64,000 nt of DNA, from assembly GCF_003025035.1 (NCBI RefSeq), contig NZ_PYJN01000022.1, positions 310,001-374,000 of the forward strand, written 5' to 3'. Of the stretch, positions 17,014 through 26,169 are shown in pieces. Position 1 is the first letter of the stretch, and each line of letters starts with the position of its first letter. Both the position numbers and the translations under genes were made by a program. Under the pieces are notes generated by a model that searched no databases, was not told the origin of the DNA, and saw only the letters and a program-made list of their open reading frames with translations. Source of the DNA: Rhizobium sp. SEMIA4064. GTDB taxonomy: Bacteria; Pseudomonadota; Alphaproteobacteria; Rhizobiales; Rhizobiaceae.

Positions 17014-17172
17014 GTGCCTGACCCCTCACCCCAGCCCTCTCCCCGCTGGCGGGGAGAGGGAGCTCTATCCTGCCAAAAGCAATCTTCCACGAAAGATGCG
17101 GGCCGTTGCTTTGCGCGGTCGTTCCCTCTCCCCGCACAAGCGGGGAGAGGGCTAGGGTGAGGGGCCAGGCAC
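17014..17172. repeat. RIME-like paired-palindrome element (copy 2)
   Basis: Terminal arms of about 48 bases (17014-17061 and 17123-17172) are inverted copies with few differences, and each arm contains its own palindrome CCCTCTCCCC/GGGGAGAGGG. The interior has a further small stem (AAAGCAA...TTGCTTT). It resembles copy 1 in architecture but the interior differs. It lies between the dehydrogenase gene and the MR/MLE gene of the same leftward set. The neighbouring genes appear intact. Confidence 0.75.
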
Positions 17173-17231
17173 AGGGATACGGCATCGAAGAACTGTCCTG
17201 ACCATCCTAATGACCAAGCAACCACCATCCC

Positions 17232-18377
17232 TCAAATCTCCAGCGGCTCGACATCCAGCCAGCGGCGCTCGGCCCAGCTCTTCAGGCCGAGGGAAGCGAG
17301 CTGGACGCCCTTGGCACCCTCCGTCAGCGTGTAGCGCCAGGGCGCATCTTCGAGCACATGGCGCAGGAACATTTCCCACTGGATCTTGAAGCCGTTGTCG
17401 TAGACCTGATTGTCCGGCACCTCGTCCCAGGTGTCGTAAAAGTCGATCGTCTGCGGCTGGTCGGGATTCCAGACCGGTTTCGGCGTGTTGACCCGATGCT
17501 GCGTCCAGCAACGGGTGAGCCCCGCCACCGCCGAGCCATGCGTGCCGTCAACCTGGAAGGTGACGAGATCGTCGCGGCGGACACGCACGGCCCAGGAGGA
17601 ATTGATATGGGCGACGATGCCGCCCTCCATCTCGAAGGTGGCATAAGCTGCGTCGTCGGCATCGGCGACATAGCGTCGGCCGGCTTCGTCCACGCGTTCG
17701 GGAATATGGGTGGCGCCGAGGCAACTGATCGCCTTTACCGGCCCGAAAAGATTGTCGAGCACATAGCGCCAGTGGCAGAGCATATCGAGGATGATGCCGC
17801 CACCATCTTTTTTGCGGTAATTCCAGGATGGCCGCTGCGCCGTCTGCCAGTCGCCTTCGAACACCCAATAGCCGAATTCGCCACGCACGGAGAGGATCTT
17901 GCCGAAGAAACCGCTGTCGCGCAGCATGGCGATCTTGCGAAGGCCCGGCAGAAACAGCTTGTCCTGCACGACGCCGTTCTTCAGGCCCGATGCCTTGGCC
18001 TTGCGGGCCAGCTCTATCGCCGTGTCGAGGTCGTCGGAGATCGGCTTTTCGCAATAGACATGCTTGCCTGCATCGAGCGCCTTCGAAATCAGCTCGGCGC
18101 GCATCTGCGTCGTCGCCGCGTCGAAGAAGATCGTATCGTTTGGGTCGGCGAGCGCACCATCGAGATCGGTGGTCCAGCGCTCGATGCGGTATTTGCGGGC
18201 GAGTTCTTCCAGCCGCGCCGCATTGCGGCCGACGAGGACCGGATCGGGCATGACACGTTCGCCATTCGACAGCAGCACGCCGCCTTCGGCGCGAAGCGCC
18301 ACGATCGAGCGGATGAGATGCTGGTTCAGCCCCATGCGTCCGGTGACGCCGTGCATGATGATACCGACGCGCTTCAT
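17232..18377 (-). CDS. Gfo/Idh/MocA-family oxidoreductase
   Basis: A 381-residue dehydrogenase. The N-terminal cofactor loop is MHGVTGRMG (8-16), a dihydrodipicolinate-reductase-like variant of the usual GxGxxG. Further marks are YCEKPIS near 120 and the long loop GYWVFEGDWQTAQRPSWNYRKKDGGG with the family's GGG before the catalytic helix DMLCHW. The chosen ATG at 18377 has AAGGAGG upstream; a longer open frame runs into the operator. A perfect 18-bp palindrome lies 72 bases upstream. Together with the genes at 15548 and 14101 it forms the left arm of the TetR-linked sugar locus. The substrate is unknown. Confidence 0.86.
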   Translation of the reverse strand: MKRVGIIMHGVTGRMGLNQHLIRSIVALRAEGGVLLSNGERVMPDPVLVGRNAARLEELARKYRIERWTTDLDGALADPNDTIFFDAATTQMRAELISKALDAGKHVYCEKPISDDLDTAIELARKAKASGLKNGVVQDKLFLPGLRKIAMLRDSGFFGKILSVRGEFGYWVFEGDWQTAQRPSWNYRKKDGGGIILDMLCHWRYVLDNLFGPVKAISCLGATHIPERVDEAGRRYVADADDAAYATFEMEGGIVAHINSSWAVRVRRDDLVTFQVDGTHGSAVAGLTRCWTQHRVNTPKPVWNPDQPQTIDFYDTWDEVPDNQVYDNGFKIQWEMFLRHVLEDAPWRYTLTEGAKGVQLASLGLKSWAERRWLDVEPLEI

Positions 18378-18448
18378 GATCCCTCCTTGATATTTTGACC
18401 CGACCCCCTCCAGAGTCAGGAATAGCAAAGGTTTGGCCGGCCAGCCAA

Positions 18449-18466
18449 TGTAACTATATAGTTACA
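18449..18466. promoter_or_regulatory. Perfect 18-bp palindrome, probable TetR operator 1
   Basis: TGTAACTATATAGTTACA is self-complementary over all 18 bases. It lies between the TetR gene and the downstream dehydrogenase gene, 72 bases upstream of the latter's start, in an otherwise GC-rich gap. A second site sharing 15 of 18 bases lies upstream of the TetR and binding-protein genes. TetR-family dimers bind palindromes of this size. Confidence 0.75.
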
Positions 18467-18555
18467 CGATCGCGCGATATCTCCGGACTTGTCAATCGCC
18501 CTTTCGAAAATTTCTCGTGATCGCTGGAGCCACCGCATGCCCAAAGCGGAACGCA

Positions 18556-19251
18556 TTAAGCCCTGATCGAGGCCAAGGTCACCGAAACGATGTGCTCGCC
18601 CCAGGCTTTCAGCGCTTCCGGTGCGGTCAGCTTGCGGGCAAAAATCGTCGATAGCGTATGGCGATTGGACAGGTAGAAGAAACCGAGCGCCGCAATGGTG
18701 AGGTAAACCGACACCGGGTCGATGGCCGGCCGGAAAATACCGGCTGCTTCACCTCGTCGCAGCACGTCGGCCAGCTCGCCGATGAAGTGCGAATGCATCG
18801 CCGAAATCTTGTCGGAACGCTTCAGATAACGCGCTTCATGCAGGTTTTCGGTGACGAGCAGGCTCAAAAATTCCGGATGTTCGAGGAAGTGATGCCAGGT
18901 GAAGAGCGCCAGTTCGCGCATCCCTTCCTCGGGATCACGGCGGGCGAGGTCGAGATTTTTCTCCGCATTGCGGATCGCCGCATAGGTCGCCTCCAGCACG
19001 GCGACATAGAGTCCCTCCTTGTCGCCGAAATAGTGATAGAGCATGCGCTTGTTGGTCTGCGCCCTCGCCGCGATCGCATCCACCCTGGCACCGCCGAAGC
19101 CGTGCGCGGCGAATTCCTCCGTCGCCGCTTCCAGGATCATGGCATGGGTGCGCTGCGGATTGCGCGGCACCTTCTTCGGCCTCGTTTCCGCCTTGCCGTA
19201 AACGCCCGCTTTCGCTGATTTTTCAGTTCCTTGGGTTGTCCTGGCCACCAT
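18556..19251 (-). CDS. TetR/AcrR-family transcriptional regulator
   Basis: A 231-residue regulator. After about 35 polar, Lys-rich residues the DNA-binding domain reads ILEAATEEFAAHGFGGARVDAIAARAQTNKRMLYHYFGDKEGLYVAVLEATY, with the typical YYHF-like YHYFGDKEGLY end. The C-terminal ligand domain includes LFTWHHFLEHPEFLSLL and a conserved late part resembling the TetR_C_7-like type. Of two close ATGs (19257 and 19251) the second has the better spacing (7 bases) to AGGAGG. It is flanked by two matching palindromes and lies between the importer genes and the left-arm dehydrogenase genes, so it probably represses both sides until a sugar-derived ligand appears. Confidence 0.88.
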   Translation of the reverse strand: MVARTTQGTEKSAKAGVYGKAETRPKKVPRNPQRTHAMILEAATEEFAAHGFGGARVDAIAARAQTNKRMLYHYFGDKEGLYVAVLEATYAAIRNAEKNLDLARRDPEEGMRELALFTWHHFLEHPEFLSLLVTENLHEARYLKRSDKISAMHSHFIGELADVLRRGEAAGIFRPAIDPVSVYLTIAALGFFYLSNRHTLSTIFARKLTAPEALKAWGEHIVSVTLASIRA

Positions 19252-19365
19252 GGACATTCCTCCTCCCCGATCTATCTCTTTCGCAACGGATGCCCCCAGC
19301 CCCAGCACGGGTCGCTTGATTGTGACACGATTGGCGCTTGACAGCGGTCGCGTTTCTATCCAACT

Positions 19366-19383
19366 TGTAACCAAATAGTTATA
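19366..19383. promoter_or_regulatory. Imperfect palindrome, probable TetR operator 2
   Basis: TGTAACCAAATAGTTATA matches operator 1 at 15 of 18 positions and keeps both half-sites (TGTAAC and TAGTTA). It lies 50 bases upstream of the binding-protein gene and 115 bases upstream of the TetR start, so it could control the importer operon and the regulator itself. Confidence 0.68.
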
Positions 19384-19432
19384 TCATGCAAAGCAGTTCG
19401 TAAATCACCGGTTAACTGGGGAGGAGACCAGG

Positions 19433-20716
19433 ATGACGTTGACGATCGATCGCCGGCAGTTGCTTGCTGGCATGGCAGCCACGCTAGCTTTCAGCAGTAT
19501 CGGACTTTCGCGCGCCAATGCGGCAACCGCGATGCGCCTTCTTTGGTGGGGATCGAAGGAGCGAAGCGACCGTACGTTTGCAGCGGTAAAGGCCTATCAA
19601 GCCAAGAACCCGGATGTCACAATCGCCGGCGAATCCTTCGGCTGGGATAGCTACTGGACGCGTCTGGCCACGCAGACCGGCGGCGGCAACGCGCCGGACC
19701 TCATTCAGATGGATTATCGCTACATCTTCGAATATGCCCGTCGCGGCGCGCTGCTCGACATGACGCCCTATCTCGACAAGAGCCTGGCGATCGAGGATTT
19801 CGGGGCTCCCAATATCAATTCCGGCAAGGTCGATGGCAAGATTTACGGCGTCAATCTCGGGGTCAATTCCTCCATGGTCGTCGTCAATGTGGCAGCCTGG
19901 CAGGAAGCCGGCATTGAGCCGCCGCATGACGGCATGACCTGGGAGCAGCTCGGCGAGGCCTGCGCCAAGGTCACCGCCGCCAAGAAACGCCGCGGCTTCT
20001 ACGGCACCGCAGATCAGAGCGGCGGCGAGCCTGACTTCGAGTGCTGGCTGCGCCAGCGCGGCAAGGCGCTCTATACGAGCGACGGCAAGCTCGGCTTCGA
20101 AGCCAAGGATGCCGCCGAATGGTTTTCCTTCTGGGGCCACCTGCGCGAAATCGGCGCCTGCGTGCCGGCCGATGTGCAGGCTCTCTACAAGCAGACCATC
20201 GAGACCGACATGCTGGTGACCAAGAAGGCGGCCGTCAGCTACGCCTTTTCCAACCAGTTCGTCGCCATTCAGGGCCTCGTCAAGGAAAAGATCGACCTGG
20301 TCTCGTATCCCAGCAACCCGGGTAGCAAGCCCGGCCAGTATCTGAAACCCTCGATGCTGATGTCGGTTTCGGCAACCTCGGCAAACAAGGACGCCGCCGT
20401 CGCCTTCGTCAATTATCTCGTGGAGGATCCGGAAGGCGCAAAGATACTCGGCGTAGAGCGCGGCGTTCCCGCCTCGCCGAAGATCCGCGATCTGCTGACG
20501 CCGGATCTCGATGCCACGAGCAAACAGGTCGTCGATTATATCGGCCGGTTGACGCCGAATGTCGGAGCTCTACCGCCGTCTCCACCGAACGGCGCCGGCG
20601 AGAATGCATTCATGCTGAAGACGATCGCCGAGGAAGTGGCTTTCGGCAAAACCAGCGCGCAGGACGCTGGCACGAAGTTCACCGAACAGGCAGCAGCAAA
20701 CATTACGCGAGGCTGA
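19433..20716 (+). CDS. ABC sugar transporter substrate-binding protein
   Basis: A 427-residue periplasmic binding protein of extracellular solute-binding family 1 (CUT1). The N terminus MTLTIDRRQLLAGMAATLAFSS has a twin-arginine-like DRRQLL and an ANA cleavage site, suggesting export by Tat or Sec. It heads an operon of two permeases, two dehydrogenases and an ATPase. It is paralogous to the orphan binding protein at 7989-9284. A GGGGAGGAGA ribosome site precedes the ATG. The ligand is unknown; the abundant Trp residues near the N terminus (RLLWWGSK) are typical of saccharide binding. Confidence 0.88.
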   Translation: MTLTIDRRQLLAGMAATLAFSSIGLSRANAATAMRLLWWGSKERSDRTFAAVKAYQAKNPDVTIAGESFGWDSYWTRLATQTGGGNAPDLIQMDYRYIFEYARRGALLDMTPYLDKSLAIEDFGAPNINSGKVDGKIYGVNLGVNSSMVVVNVAAWQEAGIEPPHDGMTWEQLGEACAKVTAAKKRRGFYGTADQSGGEPDFECWLRQRGKALYTSDGKLGFEAKDAAEWFSFWGHLREIGACVPADVQALYKQTIETDMLVTKKAAVSYAFSNQFVAIQGLVKEKIDLVSYPSNPGSKPGQYLKPSMLMSVSATSANKDAAVAFVNYLVEDPEGAKILGVERGVPASPKIRDLLTPDLDATSKQVVDYIGRLTPNVGALPPSPPNGAGENAFMLKTIAEEVAFGKTSAQDAGTKFTEQAAANITRG

Positions 20717-20720
20717 TACC

Positions 20721-21689
20721 GTGGGTACAAACAGCAAGAGCGTTGCCGGCGGCTTAGCCGTCGGCGAGCGCGCGCCGTTGCGCGTGGAAACCTCCTACAA
20801 GGCGCCGAGCGCATTCGCGCGCAACGCACCCGGCTATCTCTTCCTTCTGCCGTGGTTCATCGGCTTCTTCGGACTGACCCTCGGGCCAGCGATTGCCTCG
20901 CTCTATCTCTCCTTCACCGACTACAATCTGCTGCAGTCTCCGAACCTCGTCGGCATCAACAATTATGTGCGGATCGCGACGGCAGACGACAAATTCCTGT
21001 CATCGATGAAGGTGACGCTGTTCTACGTCGTCTGTTCCGTACCGCTGAAGCTGGCATTCGCACTTCTGGTGGCGCTGCTGCTGAACCGCGGTATCAAGGG
21101 CCTGCCGGTCTATCGCGCCATCTTCTATCTGCCGTCGCTGCTCGGCTCCAGCGTTGCGATTGCGGTGCTGTGGCGGCAGATCTTCGATGCCGACGGCATC
21201 GTCAACACCCTGCTCTGGTACTCCTTCGGTATCAACGGACCGAGCTGGATCTCCAATCCGGACTATTCGCTCTATACCCTCATCATCCTGGCGATTTGGC
21301 AGTTCGGTTCGCCGATGATCATCTTTCTCGCCGGCCTTCGGCAGATCCCGACCGATCTCTATGAGGCGGCCAGCTTGGACGGTGCATCGAAGGCGCGGAT
21401 TTTCTTCAAGATCACCCTGCCGCTCTTAACGCCGGTGATCTTCTTCAACGCCGTGGTGCAGACCATCGATGCCTTCAAGGCCTTCACGCCGGCCTATGTC
21501 ATCTCATCCGGCACCGGCGGCCCGATCGATTCCACGCTGTTCTACACGCTCTACCTCTACCAGGAGGCCTTCGGCTATTTCCGCATGGGCTATGCCGCGG
21601 CCCTCGCCTGGATCCTGGTGATCATCATCGCGATCTTCACCGCCTTCTCCTTCCTCTCAGCTCGTTATTGGGTCCACTACGATGACTGA
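20721..21689 (+). CDS. ABC sugar transporter permease (MalF-type)
   Basis: A 322-residue inner-membrane permease with a polar N-terminal head of about 35 residues and roughly six helices. The ATPase-docking EAA loop is YEAASLDGASKARIFFKITL (about 213-232). The start is GTG 20721, four bases after the binding-protein stop, with GAGG eight bases upstream. Its end overlaps the next permease by eight bases. Confidence 0.87.
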   Translation: MGTNSKSVAGGLAVGERAPLRVETSYKAPSAFARNAPGYLFLLPWFIGFFGLTLGPAIASLYLSFTDYNLLQSPNLVGINNYVRIATADDKFLSSMKVTLFYVVCSVPLKLAFALLVALLLNRGIKGLPVYRAIFYLPSLLGSSVAIAVLWRQIFDADGIVNTLLWYSFGINGPSWISNPDYSLYTLIILAIWQFGSPMIIFLAGLRQIPTDLYEAASLDGASKARIFFKITLPLLTPVIFFNAVVQTIDAFKAFTPAYVISSGTGGPIDSTLFYTLYLYQEAFGYFRMGYAAALAWILVIIIAIFTAFSFLSARYWVHYDD

Positions 21690-22566
21690 CGCGAAGCTCA
21701 CCCATTTTGCCGAAGATCTGAACCCGCCGCGCGAACGCCCGTGGTTCCTGTCCGTCCTCATCCATGTCGCTTTGGTCGCCGCGTCGATCGTGATGCTCTA
21801 CCCGCTGCTCTGGATGCTTTCCGGTTCGGTAAAGGATCAGAACGAGATCTTCGGCACCGCCTCGCTGATCCCGTCGCAGTTCGACTTCAGCTCCTATGCC
21901 CGCGGCTGGTTCGGCGGACAGGTCACCTTCGGCTCCTTCGTGTGGAATTCCGTCATCATCGCCGTCCTTTCCGTGATGGGCAATGTCATCTCCTGCTCGC
22001 TGGCGGCCTATGCCTTCGCCCGGCTGAATTTCTGGGGCAAGAATTTCTGGTTCGCGCTGATGCTCGGCACGCTGATGCTGCCCTATCATGTGACGCTGAT
22101 CCCGCAATATATCCTGTTCCTGAAGCTCGGCTGGGTGAAGACCATGCTGCCGCTGGTCGTCCCGAAATTCCTGGCGGTCGATGCCTTCTTCATCTTCCTG
22201 ATGGTGCAGTTCTTCCGTGGCATTCCGCGCGAACTGGACGAGGCCGCGATGATGGACGGCTGCAGCCCGTGGCGCATCTATTGGCGGATCATGCTGCCGC
22301 TGTCGCTGCCGGTGTTGGCGACCGCTGCCATCTTCTCCTTCATCTGGACCTGGGACGATTTCTTCGGCCCGCTGATCTATCTCTCCGACATCAACACCTA
22401 CACGGTGCAGCTTGGCCTGCGCTCCTTCGTGGACTCGACCGGTAGCTCCGATTGGAGCAGCCTGTTTGCCATGTCGAGCATCTCGCTGATCCCCGTCTTC
22501 CTGATCTTCCTGTTCTTCCAGAGGCTGCTGATCGACGGCATCGCCACGGCCGGCCTCAAACGCTGA
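21682..22566 (+). CDS. ABC sugar transporter permease (MalG-type)
   Basis: A 294-residue partner permease. Six hydrophobic helices are recognisable, with the EAA loop at DEAAMMDGCSPWRIYWRIML (about 186-205). It overlaps the preceding permease by eight bases, so translation is coupled. With the ATPase encoded at 24789 it completes a CUT1-type importer. Confidence 0.87.
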   Translation: MTDAKLTHFAEDLNPPRERPWFLSVLIHVALVAASIVMLYPLLWMLSGSVKDQNEIFGTASLIPSQFDFSSYARGWFGGQVTFGSFVWNSVIIAVLSVMGNVISCSLAAYAFARLNFWGKNFWFALMLGTLMLPYHVTLIPQYILFLKLGWVKTMLPLVVPKFLAVDAFFIFLMVQFFRGIPRELDEAAMMDGCSPWRIYWRIMLPLSLPVLATAAIFSFIWTWDDFFGPLIYLSDINTYTVQLGLRSFVDSTGSSDWSSLFAMSSISLIPVFLIFLFFQRLLIDGIATAGLKR

Positions 22567-22640
22567 TTATGAATCCTGCGGTCCCGAATACCCAAGGTTT
22601 GGGACCGTAACCAAAGAAACTCACTGAAAGGAAATGTCGC

Positions 22641-23666
22641 ATGAGCGCGCTGCGCTTTGCCGCCATCGGCCTCAATCACGATCACATCTACGGCCAGGTC
22701 AACGTCATGCTGCGGGCTGGCGCCGAGCTCGTTGCCTTCCACGCCGTAGAAGACGACCTCGCCGCCGTCTTCGCCGGGCGTTTCCCGCAGGCAAAACGTG
22801 TCGCTGACAAACGCGAAATCCTGGAGGACCGCTCGATCGGCCTGATCGTCAGCGCCGCAATCTCCGACGAGCGGTCGAACCTCGCCATCGAGGCCATGCG
22901 GCATGGCAAGGACGTGATGCTGGATAAGCCCGGCATGGTGACGCTGGATCAACTCGCGGAAGTGCGCAGGGTACAGGCGGAAACCAAACGCATCGTCTCC
23001 ATCCTCTATTCCGAACATTTTGAGACGGCATCGACCGTTAGAGCCGGGGAGCTGGTCAAAGCCGGCGCCATCGGTAAGGTCATCCACACGACGGGGCTCG
23101 GCCCACATCGGCTGCGCAAACCGACCCGGCCGGATTGGTTCTTCGACCGCAAGCGCTACGGCGGCATCATCACCGACATCGCCTCGCATCAATGCGAGCA
23201 GTTCCTGTTCTTCGCGGACTCGCTGGAAGCCGAGGTACTGTCAGCGACGGTTTCCAACCGCGCCAATCCGGAAACGCCCGGGTTACAGGATTACGGCGAT
23301 TTTCACCTGCGCACGCCTGACGTCACCGGCTATGTCCGCGTCGACTGGTTCACGCCCGATGGCCTTTCCACCTGGGGCGACGGTCGCCTCTTCATCGTCG
23401 GCACCGAAGGCACGATCGAGCTGCGCAAATATATCGACGTTGCCGGCCGTCCCGGCACCGATCATCTCTTCCTCACGGACCGCAAGGGCATGCAGCATAT
23501 CGATTGCACCGAAGTCGAGCTGCCTTACGGCCGGCAACTGGCCGCCGATATCCGGGACCGCACCGAAACCGCGATGGGACAGGACCATTGCTTCAAGGCC
23601 ATGGAGCTGGCGCTGAAGGCGCAGGCTCTGGCCGAAGCGACATCGCTCAACAGCATTCAGAGGTAA
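22641..23666 (+). CDS. Gfo/Idh/MocA-family oxidoreductase (atypical cofactor loop)
   Basis: A 341-residue dehydrogenase. The cofactor-binding turn is FAAIGLNHDHIYG, which lacks the normal GxGxxG, and the EKP motif is replaced by MLDKPGM near residue 97. Catalytic-helix residues DIASHQCEQFLFF are at about 178. Such divergence suggests a distinct cofactor mode or product. The gene is third from last in the importer operon, preceded by a 74-base gap with AAAGGAAA as ribosome site. Confidence 0.84.
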   Translation: MSALRFAAIGLNHDHIYGQVNVMLRAGAELVAFHAVEDDLAAVFAGRFPQAKRVADKREILEDRSIGLIVSAAISDERSNLAIEAMRHGKDVMLDKPGMVTLDQLAEVRRVQAETKRIVSILYSEHFETASTVRAGELVKAGAIGKVIHTTGLGPHRLRKPTRPDWFFDRKRYGGIITDIASHQCEQFLFFADSLEAEVLSATVSNRANPETPGLQDYGDFHLRTPDVTGYVRVDWFTPDGLSTWGDGRLFIVGTEGTIELRKYIDVAGRPGTDHLFLTDRKGMQHIDCTEVELPYGRQLAADIRDRTETAMGQDHCFKAMELALKAQALAEATSLNSIQR

Positions 23667-23673
23667 TCTCGAC

Positions 23674-24744
23674 ATGTCCGACGTAAAAAAAGTCGCGATC
23701 ATAGGCCTCGGCATCGGCCGCTCCCATATCGTCGAAGGCTACCTGCCGCATCCGGATCGCTTCGAAGTCGCCGCTCTCTGCGATCTCAACGAGGAACGCC
23801 TGAACGCCGTGGGTGACGAATTCGGCATCGGCAGACGCCTCAAGGATTTCGTCGAGATCCTCAACATGCCCGATATCGACATCATCGATATCTGCACGCC
23901 GCCGGGCTCGCATTTCCAGCTCATCATACAGGCGCTTGCCGCCGGCAAGCATGTGGTCTGCGAAAAGCCCCTCGTCGGCTCGCTCGCCGATGTCGATGCC
24001 GTCATCGCCGCCGAGAAGACGGCCAAGGGCCGGCTGATGCCGATCTTCCAGTATCGCTATGGCGACGGCATCCAGAAGGCCAAGCGCATCATCGAGGCCG
24101 GCATCGCCGGCAAGCCCTATGTCGCCACATCGGAAACGCATTGGGTCCGTGGCGCCGACTATTATGCAGTCCCCTGGCGCGGCAAGTGGGATACGGAGCT
24201 CGGCGGCGTGCTGATGACGCACTCCATCCATCTGCACGACATGCTCACCTATCTCATGGGACCGATCGCCGGCCTCTTCGGCCGCGTCGCCACCCGCGTC
24301 AACGATATCGAAGTGGAAGATTGCGCCAGCGCCAGCCTGCTGATGGAAAACGGCGCACTTGCCACCATCAGCGCCACGCTTGGTTCACAGGAACAGATCA
24401 GCCGCCTGCGCCTCGCCTTCGAAAACGTCTTGATCGAAAGCAACCACGAGCCCTACAGCCCCGGCCAGGACCCTTGGAAGATCGTCCCCGCCAATGACGA
24501 GATCGGCGCAAAGATCGATGCGCTGCTCGCCGATTGGTCGCCAATTCCGAACCGCTTCAACACGCAGATGAAGCTGTTCCACGAAGCACTGGTATCGGGC
24601 GGACCGCTGCCGGTGACGACAACCGATGCCCGCCAGGCGCTGGAGCTGGTCACCGCATTCTATGAATCATCGGAAACGCGCACCGAAGTCCGCTTTCCAG
24701 TCGGCCCCGAAAGCACGAAATACAAGAGCTGGAGGCCCGCATGA
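23674..24744 (+). CDS. Gfo/Idh/MocA-family oxidoreductase
   Basis: A 356-residue dehydrogenase with a standard cofactor loop (IIGLGIGRSHIVEGY, 8-22), VVCEKPL near 93, and THSIHLHDML as the putative catalytic helix at about 186. It follows the preceding dehydrogenase after seven bases. Two dissimilar dehydrogenases in tandem suggest sequential oxidation and reduction of an imported sugar, as in 3-keto-sugar pathways; that is inference. Confidence 0.87.
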   Translation: MSDVKKVAIIGLGIGRSHIVEGYLPHPDRFEVAALCDLNEERLNAVGDEFGIGRRLKDFVEILNMPDIDIIDICTPPGSHFQLIIQALAAGKHVVCEKPLVGSLADVDAVIAAEKTAKGRLMPIFQYRYGDGIQKAKRIIEAGIAGKPYVATSETHWVRGADYYAVPWRGKWDTELGGVLMTHSIHLHDMLTYLMGPIAGLFGRVATRVNDIEVEDCASASLLMENGALATISATLGSQEQISRLRLAFENVLIESNHEPYSPGQDPWKIVPANDEIGAKIDALLADWSPIPNRFNTQMKLFHEALVSGGPLPVTTTDARQALELVTAFYESSETRTEVRFPVGPESTKYKSWRPA

Positions 24745-24788
24745 CGACAGCCGTGCGAGCCATCAGGACGAACAAGGAGGAAGCGCCC

Positions 24789-25868
<1,080 letters not shown>

Positions 25869-25885
25869 GAGGAGCCAGCGCAGGA

Positions 25886-26146
25886 CCTATCTCGCCCCTG
25901 GCGGGCGAGAAAGCAATTTCACTGGTTTAGGAATTGCGACACCGCAAGCTCCGCATATCCAAAAGTCACGCGCAATTTCTAAGCCATTGAAATTGCAAGA
26001 GAGGGGGCCACGTCTTGCACCGATAGTTTTCGAGATCGGTGCGTCCCTTCCTACCCCCGCTCTTGTAAAAACTAAGAATTAGACGAGGGACGAGCCCTCG
26101 CCTAATTCTAAGTTTTTACTTTCTCGCCCGCCAAGGGCGAGATAGG
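25886..26146. repeat. 261-bp cloverleaf palindromic element
   Basis: Terminal inverted repeats of 28 bp (25886-25913 and 26119-26146, 27 matches) enclose three hairpins that abut without unpaired bases. Hairpin A: 25913-25938 with 25971-25996, 23 of 26 matches. Hairpin B: 25996-26007 with 26054-26065, 11 of 12, plus an inner perfect 8-bp stem at 26017-26024/26035-26042. Hairpin C: 26065-26089 with 26095-26119, 23 of 25. Outside the terminal repeats, GCGCAG (25878-25883) and CTGCGC (26150-26155) extend the pairing. Each terminal arm also contains CTCGCCC...GGGCGAG, recalling the RIME palindromes. It fills the gap between two convergent operons; no coding frame is apparent. It may be a non-autonomous mobile element or a structured RNA. 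Confidence 0.85.
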
Positions 26147-26169
26147 CCGCTGCGCTTGCCGCGCCTCAA

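Noticed and set aside
15389..17172. CRISPR-like array from the two paired-palindrome repeats
   Set aside because: Only two copies, 1.5 kb apart with a gene between, and no regular spacers or cas genes.
25886..26146. Reading the cloverleaf element as a pair of Rho-independent terminators for the two convergent operons
   Set aside because: Some stems could stop transcription, but the nested 28-bp terminal repeats and three abutting hairpins go far beyond what a terminator needs, and U-tracts are not placed at stem ends as expected.
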